64,000 nt of DNA from Flavobacteriales bacterium (GCA_016705955.1 JADJKO010000001.1:248001-312000), one strand, 5' to 3'. Shown: positions 9,137-17,033, numbered from the stretch's first letter. Translations and numbers: made by a program. The notes: generated from the letters alone by a model not told the origin.

Positions 9137-9502
9137 TCACTCCCCACGGAACCGTTCCATATCGCGGCGGTCGCGTTTGGTCGGACGCCCATCACCGGCA
9201 GGACGTTCCTGCGCCTTCGCCAGCCGAGCGATCTCCAACTTCTCCAGATCCGCGAAGGAGGTCACTTCTTTGATGAAGCCGGGAACCAACTTGGCACCTA
9301 CACGCGATGCCGGTATGCCGAGGATCTCCCAGCTGCGCCAGATCGGTGGTTCGCGCAGCGCGATCACATCGCCCACCTTCAGGTCGATGCTCGGTTTCAC
9401 CACACGGCCATTCACCTGCACCTGCTCACGGCGCACGGCGTCGGTGGCGAGGCTGCGCGTCTTGAAGCGGCGCACGCACCAGAGGAATTTATCGATGCGC
9501 AT
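9137..9502 (-). CDS. S4-domain RNA-binding protein, Hsp15-like
   Basis: This is a 121-residue protein. Residues 1-65 form the S4 fold (MRIDKFLWCVRRFKTRSLA, then VQVNGRVVKPS and LKVGDVIAL), as in heat-shock protein 15 (HslR), which binds free 50S subunits carrying nascent chains. The C-terminal 50 residues are basic and end GDGRPTKRDRRDMERFRG. The start at MRIDKF is set by the family. The 15-codon upstream extension is the translated CATG array. It has its own transcription direction away from tRNA-Arg. Confidence 0.88.
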   Translation of the reverse strand: MRIDKFLWCVRRFKTRSLATDAVRREQVQVNGRVVKPSIDLKVGDVIALREPPIWRSWEILGIPASRVGAKLVPGFIKEVTSFADLEKLEIARLAKAQERPAGDGRPTKRDRRDMERFRGE

Positions 9503-9512
9503 GGGAAGTCCA

Positions 9513-9648
9513 CATGTGGCCATTTGACCATTTAGGCATGTGACCATGGAATGCGGGCGAGGCAGTAGCTCCTACAATGGTCAATTCCGGCGGCATCCAT
9601 AGGGGCGTCGTTCCCACATGAGCACATGGTCGCATGGACACATGAAGA
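9513..9648. repeat. 8-bp-register CATG array
   Basis: Taking 9513 as phase 0, CAT(G/T) recurs every 8 bp for five units (9513-9552) and again from 9617 to 9641, which is exactly 104 = 13 x 8 bases later. The four bases between tetramers vary. The eight intervening units lack the tetramer. The array lies between the S4 gene start and the tRNA-Arg terminator. Confidence 0.6.
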
Positions 9649-9676
9649 GCGGCCCACCTTGCGGCGGGCCGCTCTA
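9645..9676 (-). terminator. Terminator of tRNA-Arg
   Basis: A 9-bp stem GAGCGGCCC/GGGCCGCTC closes a short loop directly 3' of tRNA-Arg on the minus strand, followed by TT. Confidence 0.65.
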
Positions 9677-9679
9677 TTG

Positions 9680-9753
9680 TGACCTCGGAGGGATTCGAAC
9701 CCCCAACCAACAGAACCGGAATCTGCCATTCTATCCAGTTGAACTACGAGGCC
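9680..9753 (-). tRNA. tRNA-Arg (anticodon CCG)
   Basis: The minus strand reads GGCCTCG at the 5' end and CGAGGTC-A at the 3' end, pairing over 7 bp with one G-U. The anticodon stem GCAGA/TCTGT encloses TTCCGGT, giving CCG. The T loop has GGTTCGAATCC. The length is 74 nt with no encoded CCA. Confidence 0.95.
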
Positions 9754-9855
9754 GTTCGGCGGTGAAGATAGCGGTGGACTACAACGCGTTATGAAATTCG
9801 CGTGCGGCCACGTATTCCCCTCCATTGTTGTGATCGTTCTTGTTCCTGTGGCTTC

Positions 9856-10650
9856 GACCCCTTCGGGGTCGGACCGAACGTTGTGTTGTTCTACATGCTG
9901 TGACCCCTTCGGGGTCGGGCCCGTGCAGATCATTCGGCATCGAATAGGGTACATCGCAATTGCTCGCGCTGCTCTGCGGCCCTCGGCGACCCCTTCGGGG
10001 TCGGGCCCGTGCAGATCGTTCGGCATCGGATAGGGTACATCGTTCTTGCTTGCGCTGTTCAGCGGCGCTCGGCGACCCCGGAGGGGTCTGACACGCAGAT
10101 CTTTCGGCATCGAATAGGGTACATCGCAATTGCTCGCGCTGCTCTGTGGCCCTCGGCGACCCCGGAGGGGTCTGACACGTGCAGATCTTTCGGCATCGGA
10201 TAGGGTACCTCGTTATTGCTCGCGCTGTTCAGCGGCGCTCGGCGATCCATTCGGGGTCGGGCCCGTGCAGATCATTCGGCATCGGATAGGGTACCTCGTT
10301 ATTGCTTGCGCTGTTCAGCGGCGCTCGGCGACCCCGGAGGGGTCTGACACGTGCAGATCTTTCGGCATCGGATAGGGTACATCGTTATTGCTTGCGCTGT
10401 TCAGCGGCGCTCGGTGACCCCTTCGGGGTCTGACACGTGCAGATCGTTCGGCATCGGAAAGGGTACATCGCAATTGCTCGCGCTGCTCTGCGGCGCTCGA
10501 CGACCCCGACGGGGTCGGACCCGAGCAGGTCGTTCAGCACCCGATCGGCCACATCCCTATTGCTCGCGATGTTCAGCGGCGTTCGACGACCCCGGAGGGG
10601 TCACAGCATGTAGATCGTATTGTCCCTGGTATCCAACGACCCCGAAGGGT
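9856..10650. repeat. 86-bp minisatellite with palindromic core GACCCC-NNN-GGGGTC
   Basis: About eight full units recur at 85-86 bp (cores near 9901, 9988, 10073, 10158, 10244, 10330, 10415, 10501 and 10587), with decayed ends at 9856 and 10638. Each has the palindrome GACCCC(TTC/GGA/GAC)GGGGTC, then a TGCAGATC-TTCGGCATCG stretch, AGGGTAC.TCG, and TGCTCGCGCTG.TC. Units alternate two sub-types after the core (GGGCCCGTG or TGACACGTG). No cas gene or leader is present, and the repeat is far longer than CRISPR repeats. No gene is seen between 9754 and 10699. Confidence 0.9.
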
Positions 10651-10699
10651 GTCGCAGAAGCACGTCGCTTGGTCGTGCAGGATCCGCACACGCGCCCGC

Positions 10700-11065
10700 C
10701 TAGCACGGGCTACCCACCTTGGTGGAGACGATCCTTCCTTTCGTGAGCACCGGAACATCTTTCTCCATCTCCAGCCTCGCGTCCGCAGGAACCTCGACCT
10801 GCACCCACAGGGTGTATTGCGGATCAAGCTTGAAGGCCCGGATGTTGTCGATCAACGGTGTGAACAAGGCATCGCGCAGATACACCTGATGCTTCTCGCA
10901 GTCGGTGAGGATCACTTGGATCCCGTCGTAGCTCAGTTGCCCCGCGTAGGCCTTCATACCAGCCGGAGGTGGGGTGTCCTGCACTTCTTCCTGTGGCTTC
11001 GGTTCGCTGCCGCAGGAGGAAAGGAGGAGTGCGACCAGCGCGGTGAACAGTGTGGTGGATCTCAT
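10700..11065 (-). CDS. Small lipoprotein, function unknown
   Basis: This 121-residue protein has a lipoprotein signal ending LLLSSC, then a charged proline-rich linker (SEPKPQEEVQ.TPPP) and a compact domain of about 80 residues. It has a TDCEKHQVY segment, a YTLWVQVEV strand and a final Cys. I do not recognise the fold; it could be a META- or copper-resistance-like periplasmic domain, but no diagnostic motif is visible. It is probably anchored to a membrane facing the periplasm. The start at 11065 is chosen over 11086 because the signal peptide begins there. It is divergent from typA. Confidence 0.75.
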   Translation of the reverse strand: MRSTTLFTALVALLLSSCGSEPKPQEEVQDTPPPAGMKAYAGQLSYDGIQVILTDCEKHQVYLRDALFTPLIDNIRAFKLDPQYTLWVQVEVPADARLEMEKDVPVLTKGRIVSTKVGSPC

Positions 11066-11083
11066 GGGGTGGGATAGGTCCGG

Positions 11084-11091
11084 CAAGGTTA
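11084..11091 (-). promoter_or_regulatory. Possible -7 box TAACCTTG for the lipoprotein gene
   Basis: One base off TAnnTTTG, 18 nt before the ATG at 11065. Confidence 0.35.
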
Positions 11092-11118
11092 GGGGTTCCG
11101 CCGTTGCTGGGATAGTCC

Positions 11119-11126
11119 TACCTTCG
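11119..11126 (+). promoter_or_regulatory. -7 box TACCTTCG for typA
   Basis: TAnnTTCG match 25 nt before the typA ATG. An upstream TTG at 11104 is closer than usual for a -33 element. Confidence 0.4.
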
Positions 11127-11151
11127 CGCGCCGTTTGACGCCCCTACGCTT

Positions 11152-12969
11152 ATGACCGAATTAAGGAACATCGCCATCATTGCCCACGTTGACCACGGAA
11201 AGACCACGTTGGTGGACAAGATCCTGCACCAGTGCCAGCTGTTCCGGGAGAACCAGGCGACCTCCGACCTGCTCTTGGACAACAACGACCTGGAGCGCGA
11301 GCGCGGCATCACAATTCTTTCCAAGAACGTGAGCGTGCGGTACAAGGGTGTGAAGATCAACGTGATCGACACCCCCGGCCACAGTGATTTCGGTGGTGAG
11401 GTGGAGCGTGTGTTGAACATGGCCGATGGTGTGCTCCTGTTGGTGGATGCCTTCGAAGGCGCCATGCCGCAGACCCGCTTCGTGCTGGGCAAGGCCATCG
11501 CGTTGGGCTTGAAGCCGATCGTGGTCATCAACAAAGTGGACAAGCCGAACTGCACGCCGGAAGAGGTACATGAGCAGGTGTTCGACCTCATGTTCGCTCT
11601 GGAGGCGAGCGAGGAGCAACTTGATTTCCCGGTGGTGTACGGCAGCAGCAAGCAGGGCTGGATGGGACCGGATTGGAAGACACCGACCGAGGACGTGAGC
11701 TACCTGTTGGACATGATCCTGGAGCACATCCCCGCGCCGAAGAAGGAGGATGGCAGCTTGCAGATGCGCATCACGAGCCTCGACTACAGCAGCTTCCAGG
11801 GCCGGATCGCCGTGGGCCGCGTACGTCGCGGATCCATCAAGCCCGGCCAGAATGTGAGCCTCGTGAAGAACGATGGCCGCATCACCAAAGGCAAGGTGGC
11901 CGAGCTGATGGTCTTCGAAGGCCTCGGCAAGGAGAAGGTGAAGGACCGCGAACTGTACAGCGGTGAACTGTGCGCCATCATGGGCCTGGAAGGATTCGAC
12001 ATCGGCGACACCGTGGCCGACTTCGAAAGCCCCGAAGGCCTGCCGGGCTTCAAGGTGGATGAGCCCACGATGAGCATGCTCTTCACCATCAACACCTCGC
12101 CGTTCTTCGGCAAGGAAGGCGAGTACGTCACCAGCCGCCACTTGCGCGATCGCTTGTACAAGGAGATCGAGAAGAACCTGGCGATGAAGGTGGAGGACAC
12201 CAACAGCCCGGACAAATTGTTGGTGTACGGCCGGGGCATCCTGCACTTGGGCATCCTGGTGGAGACCATGCGCCGCGAGGGCTACGAATTCCAATTGGGC
12301 CAACCCCAAGTGATCTACAAGGAGATCGATGGCGAGCGTTGCGAACCGGTGGAGATCCTCACCGTGCAAGTGCCGGAGGCGTTCAGCAGCAAGGTGATCG
12401 ACCTCGTGAGCCGCCGCAAAGGCGAGTTGCGCAGCGTGGAACTGAAGGGCGATCGCGTCCACATCGAATTCAACATCCCGGCGCGCGGCATCATCGGCCT
12501 GCGCAACCCGTTGCTCACCGCCACGGAAGGGGAGGCCATCATCGCGCACCGCTTCAAAGGCTACGAGCCATACAAGGGAGAACTCGGCGTGCGTCGCGCG
12601 GCGAGCATCATCAGCCAGGGAACGGGTACGGCGATCGCCTTCAGCATCAACAAGCTGCAGGACCGCGGCAAGTTCTTCGTGGATCCGGGCGAGGAGGTGT
12701 ACGGCGGCCAAGTGATCGGCGAGAACCCGAAGACCGACGACCTCGTGGTGAACGTCCTCAAGGGCAAGCAGCTCACGAACATGCGCGCCAGCGGCACGGA
12801 CAACAAGGAGAACATCGCACCGGCCGTGAAATTCTCGTTGGAGGAATGCATGGAGTACATCGCGGTGGATGAATACCTCGAGGTGACCCCCAAGAGCCTG
12901 CGCATGCGCAAGATCCTGCTGGACGAGAACGACCGGAAGAAGGCCGGGAAGTTCGTGATGGAGCAGTGA
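11152..12969 (+). CDS. typA: GTP-binding protein TypA/BipA
   Basis: This is a ribosome-associated translational GTPase needed for stress and low-temperature growth and late 50S assembly in other bacteria. The full length of 605 residues matches the family. Residues 1-200 are the G domain: AHVDHGKTTL (G1), RERGITI (G2), DTPGHSDFGGEV (G3), NKVDKP (G4). The EF-Tu-like domain II, EF-G-like domains III and V (RRKGEL, RGIIGLRNPLLT) and the BipA-specific C-terminal domain follow, ending MRKILLDENDRKKAGKFVMEQ-like sequence. The last 22 codons and the terminator are duplicated 819 bp downstream, around the DUF4160/DUF2442 cassette. Confidence 0.97.
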   Translation: MTELRNIAIIAHVDHGKTTLVDKILHQCQLFRENQATSDLLLDNNDLERERGITILSKNVSVRYKGVKINVIDTPGHSDFGGEVERVLNMADGVLLLVDAFEGAMPQTRFVLGKAIALGLKPIVVINKVDKPNCTPEEVHEQVFDLMFALEASEEQLDFPVVYGSSKQGWMGPDWKTPTEDVSYLLDMILEHIPAPKKEDGSLQMRITSLDYSSFQGRIAVGRVRRGSIKPGQNVSLVKNDGRITKGKVAELMVFEGLGKEKVKDRELYSGELCAIMGLEGFDIGDTVADFESPEGLPGFKVDEPTMSMLFTINTSPFFGKEGEYVTSRHLRDRLYKEIEKNLAMKVEDTNSPDKLLVYGRGILHLGILVETMRREGYEFQLGQPQVIYKEIDGERCEPVEILTVQVPEAFSSKVIDLVSRRKGELRSVELKGDRVHIEFNIPARGIIGLRNPLLTATEGEAIIAHRFKGYEPYKGELGVRRAASIISQGTGTAIAFSINKLQDRGKFFVDPGEEVYGGQVIGENPKTDDLVVNVLKGKQLTNMRASGTDNKENIAPAVKFSLEECMEYIAVDEYLEVTPKSLRMRKILLDENDRKKAGKFVMEQ

Positions 12970-13035
12970 TCATTTCAGAATGACCAATCGGAACGCCGAT
13001 CCATGGGGGGTCGGCGTTCTTCGTTCGGCCAACTG
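12904..13035 (+). repeat. Direct repeat, copy 1: typA 3' end plus terminator
   Basis: This runs from ATGCGC in the last 22 typA codons to TTCGGCCAACTG. Copy 2 is at 13723-13853 with scattered mismatches only. Confidence 0.9.
12991..13020 (+). terminator. typA terminator
   Basis: GAACGCCGA pairs with TCGGCGTTC across a short loop, 22 bases after the typA stop, followed by TTCG. It is duplicated at 13810-13837. Confidence 0.7.
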
Positions 13036-13075
13036 GAACAAGTGCAGGGGAGAGTGTAGCGACATACGTGGGCCG

Positions 13076-13083
13076 TACTTTTG
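13076..13083 (+). promoter_or_regulatory. -7 box TACTTTTG for the DUF4160 gene
   Basis: Perfect TAnnTTTG ending 5 nt before the ATG at 13089, which implies a leaderless or near-leaderless transcript. Confidence 0.5.
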
Positions 13084-13088
13084 ATCGG

Positions 13089-13394
13089 ATGCCCAAGCTC
13101 TACGAGTACTTCGGTCTCATCTTCCTGTTCTACAGCGACGATCATGACCCTATGCACTTACATGTGCAGCATGGCGATCGCGAAGGCATCATCATGCTCA
13201 TTCTGGTCGAAGGCGAACTGGTGGAGTTGCGTTGGCGCGCGAAACGCGGTGCCGAAATGCTGAAGGAAAAGGAGCAACGCGAAGCCGAGGCCTTCGTCCG
13301 CGCTATGAAGAGCGATATCGTTGAAAAGTGGACCGCCTTCTATGTTGAACACAAGCGCATCAAACCAGTGCGCGTTACCCGCCGAGTGAAATGA
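13089..13394 (+). CDS. DUF4160 domain protein
   Basis: This 101-residue protein has the DUF4160 core: YFGLIFLFYSDDHDPMHLHVQHGD near the N-terminus (the H-x-H pair is typical) and VELRWRAKR mid-way. The C-terminal half is a charged helix. DUF4160 genes are habitually paired with DUF2442 genes and the pair is suspected to be a toxin-antitoxin-like or selfish module, although a biochemical role is not established. Here the stop overlaps the DUF2442 start by four bases. The start at 13089 fits the family; the 7-codon upstream extension covers the -7 box. The pair is inserted between two copies of the typA 3' end. Confidence 0.85.
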   Translation: MPKLYEYFGLIFLFYSDDHDPMHLHVQHGDREGIIMLILVEGELVELRWRAKRGAEMLKEKEQREAEAFVRAMKSDIVEKWTAFYVEHKRIKPVRVTRRVK

Positions 13395-13720
13395 ACATCG
13401 CAGACAACGTCCGCATCAAGAAGGCTGAGTACTTGGGCGACTATGCCATCCGGTTCATGTTCAGTGATGGACATGTAGCCGCGATCGACTTCCATCCATG
13501 GCTCAGTGCAGCCGGTCAGAATCCGATGAACAGCCAGTATCTGGACGTCACCCGGTTCCGAAAGTTCAAGTTGCACCGGAACGTGGATGTCTATTGGGAC
13601 GATTGGGAGATGTGCTTCCGCTTCGAAACCCTGTATGCAGGTAAGCTGCCCAGGATGCCCAAGCGCTTGCGCTCTGCAGCACGAGTTAGGACGCACGCAC
13701 AACCGACCACGCAAAAGTGA
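13391..13720 (+). CDS. DUF2442 domain protein
   Basis: This 109-residue protein is the usual partner of DUF4160. The DUF2442 core covers residues 5-80 (VRIKKAEYLGDYAIRFMFSD, IDFHPWL, FRKFKLHRNVDVYWDD). The last 25 residues are basic and may be a tail acquired from the insertion site. The ATG overlaps the DUF4160 stop (ATGA), so translation is coupled. The gene ends three bases before the second typA-end copy. The function is unknown and a small regulator or antitoxin role is only conjecture. Confidence 0.85.
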   Translation: MNIADNVRIKKAEYLGDYAIRFMFSDGHVAAIDFHPWLSAAGQNPMNSQYLDVTRFRKFKLHRNVDVYWDDWEMCFRFETLYAGKLPRMPKRLRSAARVRTHAQPTTQK

Positions 13721-13722
13721 AC

Positions 13723-13853
13723 ATGCGCGAGAGCCCATTGGACGAGAACGACCGGAAGAAGGCGGGCAAATTCGTGATGGAGCAGTGATCAGAATAGAAT
13801 GATCGAACGGAACGCCGATCCCTTGGGGTCGGCGTTCTGCGTTCGGCCAACTG
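13723..13853 (+). repeat. Direct repeat, copy 2: orphan typA 3' end plus terminator
   Basis: ATGCGCGAGAGC... reads in frame as a 21-codon remnant (MRESPLDEND then RKKAGKFVMEQ, stop at 13788), matching the typA C-terminus except at three residues near its start. It is followed by the copied terminator (13810-13837). The remnant is not expected to be functional. Confidence 0.9.
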
Positions 13854-13925
13854 AACATCCGCGCTGCGAAGAAGCAGTAGGAGGCGTAACGGAGCCTCGA
13901 CGGCATTTTGGTCGTGCGGCCCCCA

Positions 13926-13985
13926 TCGTAGCCGTCACTGCGGCGCGTCATCCCGGTCTCGAACCGGGACGCAGTCTCGTCACCC
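13926..13985. repeat. Dispersed palindromic repeat (GTCACTGCGGCG family)
   Basis: This contains GTCACTGCGGCG and GGTCTCGAACCGGGAC. Relatives are at 14300-14340, 15823-15858 and 18389-18423, where GTCACTGCGGCG and CGCCGCAGTGAC form a hairpin. The family surrounds the GIY-YIG gene and the IS element. Confidence 0.7.
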
Positions 13986-14282
13986 CTAGCCGAAATTCCC
14001 CGTCACCGCCAGGTCCTTCCACTCCGGATTCTCCTTCGTGATCAATTCATCCTTCCACGCGCGCTTCCAGTCCTTCAATTGCTTCTCCCGTGCGATCGCG
14101 GCAATGATGCTATCGTGTGCCTCGTACCACACCAGCTTCCCCACGTTGTATCGTGCCGTGAATGAACGAGGGTCCTTATGCTCTTTGTGTTCTTTCACCC
14201 GCCGTTCAATGTCATTCGTGACACCCACGTAGAGCGTGGTGTTGCGGGCGTTGGCCATGAAATAGACCCAGAAGAATTTCAC
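13986..14282 (-). CDS. GIY-YIG nuclease family protein (second copy)
   Basis: This 98-residue single-domain protein has FWVYFMANARN, TTLYVGVTNDIERRVKEHK with the YVGVT strand and conserved Arg, FTARYNVGKLVWYE, and AIAREKQLKDWKR. It is a typical small GIY-YIG protein of Bacteroidota, similar in fold to but clearly diverged from the gene at 2511. It is flanked on both sides by the dispersed GTCACTGCGGCG palindrome and lies next to the DUF4160 cassette and the IS, in a stretch of accumulated small insertions. Confidence 0.9.
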   Translation of the reverse strand: MKFFWVYFMANARNTTLYVGVTNDIERRVKEHKEHKDPRSFTARYNVGKLVWYEAHDSIIAAIAREKQLKDWKRAWKDELITKENPEWKDLAVTGNFG

Positions 14283-14299
14283 GTTGTTAAGGTAACGGG

Positions 14300-14340
14300 A
14301 CTGCGGCGTTCGCCGCAGTGACGGCTACGGGGGTGGACTG
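14300..14340. repeat. Dispersed palindromic repeat
   Basis: GACTGCGGCGTTCGCCGCAGTGAC-type hairpin followed by a partial second copy. It belongs to the family at 13926, 15823 and 18389. Confidence 0.7.
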
Positions 14341-14412
14341 CGGCGTTGGTGAGTGACGACTACGGGGGGGTGATGATCGCGGCCGATGATCATGACCCGT
14401 CCTGAAAAAGGT

Positions 14413-15373
14413 TTACAGGTTTTGGTTGATGTCCGAAGATAGGTTTACAGTTGAGAGAACGTCCTGAACTGCGTTGACAGGTGTTCGCTTGAGGTAGTAG
14501 TTCTTCCAAAGCCGTTTGATCTTCATGGTACCGGTGTGCGCTTGGTCAGGTGTGAGATTGCTGATGCTGTTGTGCGGCCGATCGGAGTTGTAGAGGAACA
14601 CGGCACGTTCCAGAGCGGCACGCGCTTGTGCAACCGTATCGATGCACCATGTATCGAGGTATTCCTGTTTGATGATCCCGTTGATGCGTTCGGCCACGGC
14701 GTTCTCCAAGGGATCGCCCTTCTCGGTCATGCTTATGCCGATGCCATTGGCTTGCAGCACATCCACGTACGCTTGCGAACAGTACTGCACGCCACGATCG
14801 CTGTGATGGATCAAGCCCTTGGGAACGGTGACCGCCTGTGCGATGGCCATGCGCAAGGCTTCCAATGTGCTGGCTGCTTCAAGGTCCGTGGCCAAGTGGT
14901 GGCCCATGATGCGGTGCGACCAAGCGGCGATCAGCTGATGTAAGTGTAGCCTTCCTTCCCGGTCTTGAAGTAGGTGATATCGCTTACCCAGAGCTGCCCA
15001 GGTCCGGTGAGCTTCCTGTCCTTGATCAGGTTGGGCCACTTGCGTAACCAGTGCGATGAGCGTGTGGTGTGGATGTACTTGCGGAGCCGTCGTACCAGCA
15101 GACCGCGATCGGCGAGCGATCGAAGAGCGCGTCGCGGCCCATCTTGATGTGGTGCTCCAGGAGGAAGGGCTGGAGCTTGTCCATCAACTTACGCGTACCC
15201 AAGCGCCGATGGTCCTGGCGGATCTCCTGCACGCGCACCAGCACCAGTTCATGTTCCATGCAATAGGCTTGGGTCGTCCAAAAGTGCTGATAGAAGGCTT
15301 GTCGTAACACAAATGATCGACAGAGCCGCACCAAGCTGATGTGCGGATAGCTGTCCTTCATCTCACGGATCAC
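14413..15373 (-). pseudogene. IS3-family transposase orfB, frameshifted
   Basis: The DDE transposase spans at least three frames. The N-terminal part starts at GTG 15373 (MIREMKDSYPHIS) and runs to DALFD. A middle part reads RLADRGLLVRR...LWVSDITYFKTGKEGYTYIS, and the last part reads LIAAWSHRIMGHHL to the stop at 14413. The catalytic residues are all visible: D in WVSDITY, D in HSDRGVQY, E in ENAVAERING. Losses of one C near 15110 and near 14937 restore the frames if corrected. The overlap with orfA is four bases. Confidence 0.85.
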
Positions 15374-15762
15374 TTGGTATTGGCCTTTTTCGGATCGCGA
15401 TCCGGTGCTCGCTCTCCGCCAGGTCGATCAGCTGGAATAGGCTTCGCTCTTGAGCTGTTCATCCTCCAGTTGCCGTTCCAGTTCCCTGATCCGGTTGCGC
15501 AGGTCCGCGCTGCGTTCGCTCTTCTTGCGCTGGGGCATCTCCTTGGGGTTGATCGCCCAAACTTCGGCACAGGGCTGTGGCCGCGCACCAAGGTCCATCT
15601 GCGTCATCCATTCTGCAATACAGCTCTTGCCCGCCAAGGCGTATCGCCGACGCAATTGCTCCATGGTCCAGCGACCGCTCCGGTACTGCCGATCACCATT
15701 CGTTTGAACGCCACATCGTATTTGCGTGGCCTTCCTTTTTCCTTGTCCGTTCCGTCCTTCAT
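15370..15762 (-). pseudogene. IS3-family transposase orfA, frameshifted
   Basis: The helix-turn-helix orfA begins MKDGTDKEKGRPRKYDVAFK at 15762. It shifts frame after KRMVI (a C lost near 15690), continues RQYRSGRWTMEQLRRRYALA, a leucine-zipper segment LRNRIRELERQLEDEQ and SEAYSS. It needs one more C near 15430 and one A in an A5 run near 15386 to end RKKANTK. Every inferred lesion is a contraction of a short homopolymer. Confidence 0.8.
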
Positions 15763-15801
15763 GAGGTTCGCTTTTGCGTAAACCCGGATCAGGACGAGTC
15801 A

Positions 15802-16163
15802 TCACGATAGCGTCAGCAGAGGGACGTCACTGCGGCCTTGAGCCGCAGTCTCGTCAGTGTTGCGGACATACGTGCAATGACTGAACAACGTGTCCACGGC
15901 TTCGGGCCGCAAGGCCGCCTTCGGCAGACCGCTGCGGAGATAATTCATGGACACCCTGTGTGAGTGCAAAATGCCATGGAATAATGTTCGCTGGTTCGGA
16001 TCCTGCTATGGCGGAACAGGTCCTGTGATCCGGATCGCCATCAACAGGACTTTGAGAAAGCCTCCACTTGCTTGATCGCAGCAGTGACCCATGCGCATTG
16101 GAACCCGACGCCTAAGTTCGTACTGCCATAGCGCCATGATCAAGGGCGCCGTGGCGAACCACC
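15802..16163. other. Intergenic region between IS and XRE gene
   Basis: There is no convincing gene in these 362 bases. The stretch holds one dispersed palindrome (15823-15858), a GC-rich patch with GGCCGCAAGGCCGCC, and complementary words CTATGGC (about 16005) and GCCATAG (about 16132) that might be operator halves for the following regulator. Confidence 0.4.
16113..16120 (+). promoter_or_regulatory. -7 box TAAGTTCG before the XRE gene
   Basis: TAnnTTCG match 43 nt before the ATG at 16164. The TTG at 16098 is closer than a usual -33 element. Confidence 0.4.
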
Positions 16164-16379
16164 ATGGCACAGGGAAACAAGCTCGGAGAACGCATCGCCA
16201 TTCTGCGCACGCAAAAGAACCTGAGCGTAGAACAATTGGCGACGCTCACGGGCATCAGCCCCAAGCGCCTCGCACGGATCGAAAGCGACTTGGGAAGGCC
16301 ATTGCGGTTCTCGGAGGCTTGTCTGATCGCCCACCATCTGGGCATGACAATAGATCACTTTGCGAACTTGGTGCGCTGA
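16164..16379 (+). CDS. XRE-family helix-turn-helix regulator
   Basis: This 71-residue protein is almost entirely one HTH_3 domain: LGERIAILRTQKNLSVEQLA, TLTGISPKRLARIES (recognition helix) and ACLIAHHLGMTIDHFANLVR. It presumably binds DNA as a dimer and represses a nearby promoter, perhaps its own. It lies between the IS and a convergent hypothetical gene, with no toxin-like partner next to it. The start is preceded by ACCACC, not a strong ribosome-binding site, as is common in Bacteroidota. Confidence 0.85.
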   Translation: MAQGNKLGERIAILRTQKNLSVEQLATLTGISPKRLARIESDLGRPLRFSEACLIAHHLGMTIDHFANLVR

Positions 16380-16412
16380 TCACCAGAAGTGGAGGAAAGG
16401 CTCATAGCCCCC

Positions 16413-17033
16413 TCACACCACCCCTTCGCAATACCACCACTCCCCATCGCACACGCGCTGTGCGCCGTGCCATGCACCGAGCATGGTCCATAGCGGCGGC
16501 TGGACCATGGTAGGCGGGTTGGTTCCGGGCTGGGGCACCCAGCACTTGGCGTAAAGCTGCCAAGGCTCGTTGCAGAGGCACGTGCCGTCCACATCGGGCA
16601 TGAGGAGGCGCACGCGCAGGTGGCCGGGTTCATGACAGAGGCCGCGGAGCGGGCGCAGGGGTGCTTTGCCCGCCACGCGCGTGCAGCCGTTCAGGGGCTT
16701 CAAGGCGCGGTGGATAAAGGCGCTATGGAAGGCGTGGACGTGCGGGTGGATGCATTGTTCGCGCCATTGCGCGCGGCGGTGGTCCATGTCCCACATGCGC
16801 TTGGCCAGCTTCAGGCGGTAGAGGTTGGCGTAGTACTTCTCGAGCTGGTTGTAGGCGATGGGCTGCTCCATCAGCGTGCGCAACTCGCTGTGCATGCGGC
16901 GCTGGCCAAGCAAGCAGGCGCGGCGTAAGGGGAGGTGAACACGGAGCGTGTCATCGTAGTAAAGAAAGGCGTCAATACGCGGAGGGGATGCCATGCCCCA
17001 CATGGTTTCCACGCCCACCCACCCGATGAACAT
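16413..17033 (-). CDS. Hypothetical protein
   Basis: This reading frame of 206 residues begins MFIGWVGVETMWGM and is rich in His, Arg, Trp and Cys. It has YNQLEKYYANLYRLKLAKRMW in the middle and a Pro/Trp/Cys-rich end (QPGTNPPTMVQPPLWTMLGA, CDGEWWYCE). I recognise no domain. Length and composition make it a plausible but unproven gene. It points away from the CCGG array and its paralogue-associated fn3-like gene. An alternative start is the ATG of MWGMASPPRID. It may not be coding. Confidence 0.5.
   Translation of the reverse strand: MFIGWVGVETMWGMASPPRIDAFLYYDDTLRVHLPLRRACLLGQRRMHSELRTLMEQPIAYNQLEKYYANLYRLKLAKRMWDMDHRRAQWREQCIHPHVHAFHSAFIHRALKPLNGCTRVAGKAPLRPLRGLCHEPGHLRVRLLMPDVDGTCLCNEPWQLYAKCWVPQPGTNPPTMVQPPLWTMLGAWHGAQRVCDGEWWYCEGVV

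Larger units (their letters stand above)
14393..15801 (-). mobile_element. Degraded IS3-family insertion sequence, 1409 bp
   Basis: Imperfect terminal inverted repeats of about 25 bp begin TGACCCGTCCTGA (left) and TGACTCGTCCTGA (right, reverse strand) and both continue to GGTTTAC. The flanking 3-bp TCA (14390-14392 and 15802-15804) is a plausible target duplication. Inside are orfA and orfB of an IS3-type transposase, both broken by single-base losses. It is therefore probably immobile unless the indels are assembly errors. Confidence 0.88.

Noticed and set aside
9856..10650. Possible CRISPR array
   Set aside because: The period is 86 bp with conservation over most of the unit, not short repeats with unique spacers, and there is no cas gene in the window.
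11161..12711. Minus-strand frame of 516 codons opposite typA
   Set aside because: It is a mirror frame of a highly conserved gene, rich in His/Ala/Leu with no family similarity.
16620..16928. Plus-strand frame of 102 codons
   Set aside because: It is a mirror frame of the minus hypothetical gene, with a repetitive Ala/Val/His composition.
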